Source: Pegoplata infirma (taxonomy: Eukaryota; Arthropoda; Insecta; Diptera; Anthomyiidae). From it: a stretch of DNA of 64,000 bases. Made by a program: the position numbers and the translations under genes. Where the stretch lies: positions 208,881,736-208,945,735 of the forward strand of contig OY992537.1 of the NCBI GenBank assembly GCA_963921195.1, read 5' to 3'. The notes under the pieces were generated by a model, which searched no databases, was not told the origin of the DNA, and saw nothing but the letters and a program-made list of their open reading frames with translations. Shown here piece after piece: positions 57,755 to 64,000 of this stretch. Every line of letters begins with the position of its first letter. Within the stretch, counting starts at the first letter, position 1.

Positions 57755-58402
57755 AACAAGTAAGAGTGATAAGAGTGTGCCGAATCTTTTATACACTTCA
57801 ACATGCAAAAAAATAAAAAAAAAATTGCAGGGGCGTTTTTATTTTTTTGGGTGGGGGGTCGGTAGTGGTAGTTGTGGGGGGAAAATTTCCTCTCGTAATA
57901 TATGTTTAAAAATTCTTTTTTGTGCTAAAGAAATACAATTTTATCAATATTTAAACAATTTTTTTTATGCACGCCCACAAAAGGGGGGGTCGAACCGAAA
58001 AAACGTTATTTTCTAATACTCTGGGTCAAAATGCAGGACTTTGAACTTCATGGAGCATAAAAATGTTGCATTTGTTAAACAAAAACACAAAATATCATGT
58101 AAAAAAGTGGTATTTTTCAGAGGTTGGTTTAGTTCTTCAAGGGGGAACTTTTTTCCCCCTGGCCCGATTTTACTCGTTTACGAACTTAGCCTGCCTAGGA
58201 ACATAAGACATATTGGTGCCCAATTCCGGGAGTCTAGCTCTTTTATTTTGGACTGTATCGTGTTAACTACAGACGGACGGACAGACGGACGAACATCGCT
58301 AGAATGTCTTAGAATCGATCACTGATCATAAATATTTATACTTTATGGGGTCCTAGATCGATATTTTGATGCGTTACACACGGATTGGTTGGAGGGTATA
58401 AA
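57755..58402 (+). mobile_element. Mini-me-like element, type B
   Basis: Starts AACAAGTAAGAGTGATAAGA, GTGCCGAATCTTTTATACAC; contains GCAGGGGCGTTTTT, GGTTGGTTTAGTTCTTCAAG, a short GACGGACGGACAGACG tract (58272-58292), ACATCGCTAGAATGTCTTAG and ends GGTTGGAGGGTATAAAAA. Confidence 0.75.
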
Positions 58403-59015
58403 AATGCAGAGGCGTATTATTTTTTTTTTGTGGGGGGGTTGTGGTGATTAAGGAGGGGGGCGAATTTCCTCTCGAATACGTGTTTAAAAATTCATTCTTA
58501 TGCTTTTTGCACTTAAGAAATGCAAGTTTATCATAATTTAAAATTTTTGTTTTTATTCTACGCCCATAAAACCGAAAACCGAAAAACCGACATTTTCTAA
58601 TTCTCAGGGTCCAAATGCAGTACTTTGAACTTCTTGAAGCAAAAATGTGTTGCATTTGCTAAACAAAAAAAACAAAAAAACATGTAAAAAAATTATATTT
58701 TTCAGAGGCTGTTGTAGTTCTTCAACGGGGAACTTTTTCCCCCCTGGTCCGATTTTACCCATTTCAGAACTTAACCTGCCTAGGACCATAAGACATATTT
58801 GTGGTAAACTTGAGGAGTCTAGCTCTTTTATTTTGGAATGTATCGTGTTAACTACAGACGGACGGATGGACAGACGGACGGACGGACATCGCTAGAATGT
58901 CTTAGAATCGATCACTGATCAATAATATATATACTATATGGGGTCCCCGACCGATATTTCGATGCGTTACACATGGAATGACAAAGTGAGTATACTGTAA
59001 ATGGAGGGTATAAAA
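58403..59015 (+). mobile_element. Mini-me-like element, type B, tandem to the previous copy
   Basis: Starts ATGCAGAGGCGTATTATTTT directly after the end of the previous copy, with no 5' ACAAGT segment, then the same order through a GACGGACGGATGGACAGACG tract (58856-58886) to AAATGGAGGGTATAAAAAA. The pair therefore shares one junction copy of the end sequence. Confidence 0.75.
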
Positions 59016-59195
59016 AAAATGTACACAAATCATTAAAAATTAAAGAAAAATCACTTATTTTTACTTACAGAACAAAAATAAATTACTTTAAAATTGGAGT
59101 GCTAACGAAAGTCTTTATTTATGATGTTGTTATTTTTAAAACATAGACCAGCCATGGTCATTTAAAAAAACCGAACATTGAACAAATGTTTTTTT
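59016..59195. other. Spacer without a gene
   Basis: Short AT-rich spacer between mini-me-like elements in opposite orientation. Confidence 0.4.
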
Positions 59196-59816
59196 ATACC
59201 CTCCACTTAGTGATAGAGGGAATATATAAGTTTGTCATTCCGTTTGTAACTCATCGAAATATCGATCTAGGACCCCATAAACTTTATGGCATAAAGTACA
59301 TATATTCATGATGCCCGATCGATTTTAAGACATTCTAGCGATGTCCGTCTGTCTGTGGAAAATGCTGTCGCGGACAAAATGTTGCACAGAGATGGCTGAA
59401 ACTTAACATATTTATTGGAAGTTCTCCCGAGAAGTTTGGTATTGGATTTGACCGATATCGGTTCAGCGGTTCAAAAGTTATGAACCAAAATGTAAGCACA
59501 CCTAAAAAATGTCAGTACATTCAACATAACCTAAATACACAAAATGCTTTAATTCGGCTTCTGGTTGGCATATGTGAGCATAATTGAACACCAAATGGTA
59601 TTTAAACAAGTACGAACATATTTTTTGACAAAAAAGAAAAAAATCGCGGATTTTTTACCAAAATTTTTTTTTGCGGAAATTTTTTTTTCAAAAAAATTTT
59701 TTTTTTTCAAAAGTAATTTCCTTTTAAATAAAGTTTTTTGCAATAATCTTTTTGAAATTGTGGAGGATATTACTACATTCGGTAAGGCCGAAATTAACTT
59801 TTTTACTTGTTTTCTT
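59193..59816 (-). mobile_element. Mini-me-like element, type A, inverted
   Basis: The plus strand starts TATACCCTCCACTTAGTGAT and ends GTAAGGCCGAAATTAACTTT, TTTACTTGTTTT. The reverse complement aligns with 24783-25440 and 51818-52441, but the tract is reduced to GTCCGTCTGTCTG (59344-59356). Confidence 0.75.
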
Positions 59817-59879
59817 TTAAAAACGACAAAACGTAAAACTTTTTAAATAAACTACAAACAGTTAATGACATAATTTTTT

Positions 59880-60036
59880 AAGTGTGGAGGCCTAGCCGAT
59901 ATTTTGATGAGTTATTTCGATCTGGGCCGATAAGCCGAGATATCCCAACCTTGAAATCGTTTCTTTTATATATTTAAGTTTCAGACAAATCGGTTCTCAA
60001 ATTTAGTGGTACTTCCCCTGTAAGTGGAGGGTATAA
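59880..60036 (+). mobile_element. Mini-me-like 3' fragment
   Basis: TGGAGGCCTAGCCGATATTT, TGATGAGTTA and the end AAGTGGAGGGTATAAAAAG match the 3' part of other copies. The 5' part is missing. Confidence 0.55.
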
Positions 60037-60131
60037 AAAGAATTAATACTTTTAAAGTGTTCTCTTAGCACAGCAGCCACTGGTCTTTTGGTTGAACAAC
60101 ATGAAAAAAAAAACACAATATATTTGTATTT

Positions 60132-60560
60132 TTATACCCTTCACTTAGTGATACATGGTATATAGGTTAGGCATGCTGTTTGTAGTACCCCCGAAATATA
60201 GATCTATGACTCCATTAAGTTTATATAATTATGATTCCTGATCGATTTCAAGACAAAAGCAATGTCTGTCCATCTGTTGAAAACTCGCAAACTTTCGAAA
60301 GACAACTTGGATACTCCTGAAGAACGGAGTATATATTTTTCAAATTTTTCAGTTAAGGTTGGTATAGAGTTTAAGCGAAATCGTTCTAGTAGTTTAAAAG
60401 TTTTTAACAGAACCGTAAGTTTTAAATTGGATTCATCATTAATTCACGTGTTAGAAAAAAAAGGATAAACACGCTTAAAAACACATTGGTAAGACGAAAA
60501 AAATCTATAACAAATTATTTTTTAAGTGTTAAAAAAATTTTTATCACTCAAAAAAAAATA
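60132..60560 (-). mobile_element. Diverged mini-me-like element, inverted
   Basis: The plus strand starts TATACCCTTCACTTAGTGAT, then a region comparable to CATTCTAGCGATGTCCGTC (here AAGCAATGTCTGTCCATCTG), then TTGAAAACTCGCAAACTTTC as the complement of the GAAAGTT/CGTGTTTTCAA part of 34322-35131. Old copy. Confidence 0.6.
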
Positions 60561-61345
60561 TTTTTACAAAAATTACTAAAAAAAATCAAAAAATTTTTTT
60601 TCTAAAAATTTTTTTTTTTTTTTTTTTTGTGGAGTGTATTCATGAATTCGTTCAACTCAAACTCAATTTTTCTTGTTGCTTTTTCTCTATATAGAGCTAT
60701 ACACACACACATACATATTGTAGTTATTTGCATATAAACGAGGTTGAATCAGTAGTAGCAACATGCCATTGCTGCCACTATAGAAATACTGTGTGGCAGC
60801 AGTAACAGTAGTTGTAGTAGTTTTTGTTTTGGCCAATGATGAAGCAATTAATTTACAATTAAAATGAAAAGTATTTACAATATAATAAAACAACAAAAAA
60901 AAATAAATAAAAATAAAATCACAACAACAAAAAAAGTTAAAAGCTCAACTGGAATAAAAACGACCACTGCACAAAAAATAAAAATAAAACAAGGATATAC
61001 AAATATACCACACAAATGTTACCAACTGTGAGAATGAGCTGATATAAATTGTAAAAAAAAACAGTAGTGAAAAGAGAGATAACTGTTGGCAAAATACTAG
61101 AAAGCAAAAAAGATGAATTTTTTGATTATTTTGTCATAAGCTAACAATTCATTTGTTAAATCAATCATTATTTTGATTGACTATAAATAAAAAATTGATC
61201 AAAATCGAAAAAAAATTTTGATTGAAAAAATGTTTAGTCATTCACCTACAATTTGACGATTGGTATAACAATTTTCTTAATTGGAGGAATTTCAATCAAA
61301 AAATTTTTTGAATCCGCGTTTTTGTTTTGTTGTTTCCTAGTCGAT
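60561..61345. other. About 800 bp without a gene
   Basis: A T-rich tract (60597-60628), a (CA)n-like ACACACACACATACATA at about 60702 and mixed AT-rich sequence. Nothing recognised. Confidence 0.5.
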
Positions 61346-61627
61346 TTCCACGCATTTGGCCGTCGCCATTTTTGTTTTTATTCACTGCGTTGGCATTTTA
61401 AGTCCGATCGTCTTTCTTCGTGTTTGGAAAAAAGTGGAAGTTAGGTGGGTAGAAACCGAGATACCGAAAGTCACAACAAAAATTTGACGTCGGAGTCAAA
61501 AATGATCAAAGTCAAAAATGTAGCTGTTGTGAAACCATTTACAACGATATGCATAGTGTTAAGATCGGACTTAAAATGCCGAGGCAGTGAATAAAAAGCA
61601 AAAATTGCGACGGCCAGGGGCGTGGAA
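61346..61627. mobile_element. Small fold-back element with TTCCACGC ends
   Basis: The left arm 61346-61410 (TTCCACGCATTTGGCCGTCG, then GCATTTTAAGTCCGATC) pairs with 61562-61627 (GATCGGACTTAAAATGC, then CGACGGCCAGGGGCGTGGAA). The arms are about 65 bp with small differences. A 63-codon frame at 61253-61444 is incidental. Confidence 0.8.
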
Positions 61628-61945
61628 TTTTTTTTTTTTTGGAATCGTCTTCAACTTATCATTAATTCTCGGGGTGACTGGCAAAACTCTTTTTTATCGA
61701 CCCATCCTCATGTATAGTATACATATTGTTTCCTGTGTAAGCTTTTGCCTATGAACTCAACGAAAAAAATTTACCTACGACCACGTTTTCCTCCATAACT
61801 TTGGAACCAAATGAGTGTCCACCATTAAATTTGGATACAAATGTAGGGGAAGCCTTAATTATTAACATTTATTTTTTTTTTTTTTTAATTTTAAAAAATA
61901 TGAATTTTAAGATATGAGCCTTTAATACAAAAACCTTTTAATACA
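61628..61945. other. Spacer without a gene
   Basis: Mixed-composition sequence with no recognised feature. Confidence 0.4.
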
Positions 61946-62015
61946 AAAACAAGTGAGAGTGTTACATTCGACTGTGTCGAATCTTTTATACCCTCCAAAA
62001 TGTAAAAAAACAATA
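61946..62015 (+). mobile_element. Mini-me-like element, type B, 5' end, interrupted
   Basis: AACAAGTGAGAGTGTTACAT, TCGACTGTGTCGAATCTTTT and ATACCCTCCAAAATG. The element is split by the MITE at 62016-63491 and continues at 63494. Confidence 0.75.
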
Positions 62016-63491
62016 CCCGAGTAAAAATAAACATATAAAACAATATATAACTTGATACAAACATAATTAATCATATATGATTATTAGACTGCCCAGAAAA
62101 AAACAAAGTTGTTATTTTCTTGGGGGATACCTGCGAATTTTGTTCCTTTTTGTGCAAAAAAATTTCGGGTTTTTTGTGGGATTTTTAAAATAATATCTAG
62201 AGGTCGCGATCTCGCGTTTTATAACGATTTATTTTTTTTGAGTTTTTTATTATTTTAAATTGTTAAATATGATTAATATGATAAAATATTAATAATTTCA
62301 GACAAAAAAAAAATAAATTAAAAATTAAATATCGCTCATTCCATGAGATGTCTCCCAGCATCTAATCAAATGTTCTTTAATTTATTTGAAATTTCGCACA
62401 CAGGTACACTATGGAGCAATTAAAATAAATTCGTTTTTAGTTTCGCGAAAATCCACGAATTCGCGAACGCGAATATATTCGCGAATTCACGGATTTTCTC
62501 GAAACTAACAACTGATTTATTTTAATAGCTTCATAGTGTTCATGTGTGCAAAATTTCAAATAAATTAAGGAACATTTGATTAGATGCTGGGAGACATCTC
62601 ATGGAATGAGCGATATTTAATTTTTAATTTAATTTTTTGTTTGTCTGAAATTATTAATATTTTATCATATTAATCATATTTAACAATTTAAAATAATGAA
62701 AAACTCAAAAAAAATAAATCGTTATAAAACGCGAGATCGCGACCTCTAGATATTATTTTAAAAATCCCCAAAAAAAACCGAAATTTTTTTGCACAAAAAG
62801 GAACAAAATTTGCAGGTATCCCCCAAGAAAATAAAAACTTCGCTTTTTTTCTGGGCAGTCTAATGATTATACATCGCGTGAGATATTTTCTAAATTTTTT
62901 AAATGCAGTCATATGTAGTTATATATAACTTAATCATGATTCGGATTAAAAGGTGTACGGTTGATATAATTATATAAAATTATATGAGGGTCAATACAAA
63001 ATTTGTTTTTCTGTATAATTTAATATAAAATTATATATAGCTTATTCTGTTCCATATAAAACTTTATATGTTTCTAATTAACCAAAAATTTTCTAAGTTT
63101 TTTAGGCAAAGTATAAGAAACTTTTTAAAATGTTCCTAAACATTTCCTTATTAGGGTTATGTATATCACCTATCTGGTTCGAAGCGTACCCAAACATTTA
63201 TTTTCTTTTAGAAAATTAAATGTTTGGTGAATGTATCGTTGACCTGTGGTGTATCTCAACCCAAACCAAAAAACACCAGGATTTTATATGTTTTTATGCA
63301 ATTAGATCTAATAAGATCCACCAATATATGTCAATGTCTGGTCAAAACTCGGATGAAATCAAATCATATTTTATACAATTTGATCTTTTTTAATGCAAAA
63401 ACATCCACCATCATTCGGATCAAATTGCGTATAAATATATATTGTGTTACATATCATTATATATTGCATCATATCAAAATTTTTACTCGGG
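62016..63491. mobile_element. MITE with CCCGAGTAAAAA ends, TA flanks, carrying a palindrome
   Basis: Left CCCGAGTAAAAAT, right ATTTTTACTCGGG, TA at 62014-62015 and 63492-63493. Subterminal sequence has ATATATAACTT and ATATGATTAT words. Without the nested palindrome it is about 700 bp. Same ends as 17136-22068. Insertion splits a mini-me-like element. The 90-codon frame at 63224-63496 has no domain. Confidence 0.82.
62087..62860. mobile_element. Nested near-perfect palindrome (774 bp), TA flanks
   Basis: Arms start GACTGCCCAGAAAAAA and remain inverted to the centre near 62474, where CGAATTCGCGAACGCGAATA sits beside TATTCGCGAATTCACGG. Arms of about 385 bp with few differences, TA at 62085-62086 and 62861-62862. 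Contains GCGAGATCGCGACC and GAGATGTCTCCCAGCATC on both arms. No coding sequence. Confidence 0.88.
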
Positions 63492-63493
63492 TA

Positions 63494-63955
63494 TAAAAAA
63501 TTCCAGGGGCGTCTTTTTTTTGGGGGGGGGTTGGTGGGAGACGTTAGGGGGCACCTTCCCCTTGCGATTTTGAACTTCTTCTGAGATAAGAATGTTGCAT
63601 TTGCTTAGCAAAAGTACAAAAAACTCTGCAAAAAATGCGGTTTTTCTTAGGTTGGTTTAGTTCTCTAAGGGGGAACTTTTTTCCCCTTGGTCCGATTTTG
63701 GCCATTTCCGAACTTAACCTGCCTAGGAATATAAGACATGTTCGTGCCAAACTTCGGAAGTCTAGCTCTTTTATTTTGGACTGTATCGTGTCCTCTACAG
63801 ACGGACAGACGGACGGACGGACATCGCTAGAATGTCATAGAATCGATCACTGATCAATAAAATATATACTTTATGGGGTCCTAGACCGATATTTCGATGC
63901 ACACGGAATGACAAAGTGAGTATACCCCCATACTGTGGTTGGAGGGTATAAAAAT
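63494..63955 (+). mobile_element. Mini-me-like element, type B, main part
   Basis: Continues 61946-62015 from AAAAATTCCAGGGGCGTC through GGTTGGTTTAGTTCTCTAAG, a GACGGACAGACGGACG tract (63801-63822), ACATCGCTAGAATGTCATAG and ends GTGGTTGGAGGGTATAAAAA. Confidence 0.78.
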
Positions 63956-63963
63956 TAAAGACG

Positions 63964-63998
63964 CCATTTTAAAGGCAATATTCTCACCTTTAAAATGG
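63964..63998. repeat. 12-bp-arm hairpin at the window edge
   Basis: CCATTTTAAAGG, an 11-nt loop, then CCTTTAAAATGG, a perfect inverted repeat. It may be the start of a further element beyond the window. Confidence 0.75.
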
Positions 63999-64000
63999 TA

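Overview
This window is AT-rich, repeat-saturated nuclear DNA from an insect, most likely a higher fly (schizophoran or calyptrate Diptera). The pointers are dispersed elements built around GACA/GACG (GTCC/GTCT) proto-microsatellites with TATACCCTCC...GGAGGGTATA ends (the dipteran mini-me type), a Penelope-like element, fold-back mariner- and hAT-like elements, and long satellite arrays. I see no host gene or convincing host exon. The only real coding sequences are retroelement remnants: a nearly intact Penelope-like reverse transcriptase/endonuclease (minus strand, 11479-13425, one in-frame stop) and the 3' end of a 5'-truncated non-LTR retrotransposon (44559-45094). The remaining open frames are chance frames in satellites and transposons.

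Layout. 1-6140: satellite A, a dyad-symmetric unit of about 35-38 bp, which changes orientation and carries hairpin insertions. 6141-15140: mixed sequence with two large fold-back elements (7133-8237 and 8662-10602), the Penelope-like element (about 11220-13425) and a hAT-like miniature element (14307-14850). 15140-45150: satellite B, a unit of about 48 bp with two abutting TATCGATA octamers followed by a TTTTCTATAGAAAA dyad. It is broken up by a tRNA-type SINE, a 4.9 kb TIR-bounded interval with nested elements (17136-22068), hAT-like elements with 8-bp target duplications, mini-me-like elements, a second copy of the 1.1 kb fold-back (28345-29450) in opposite orientation, and the LINE fragment. 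45880-53630: satellite C, a degenerate unit of roughly 135-165 bp, heavily interrupted. 53637-64000: nested palindromic DNA elements and a dense run of mini-me-like elements.

The genes do not form a host pathway. The window reads as satellite DNA acting as a sink for mobile elements, with insertion order readable from target-site duplications. The points most worth following are: satellite B monomers carry back-to-back TATCGATA, the consensus recognised by the insect factor DREF; satellites A and B share the TTTTCTATAGAAAA module; and a CTGANGA-hairpin-GAAA (hammerhead-like) motif occurs three times, once in the 3' region of the Penelope-like element and twice in dispersed fragments, one showing a pairing-preserving change.
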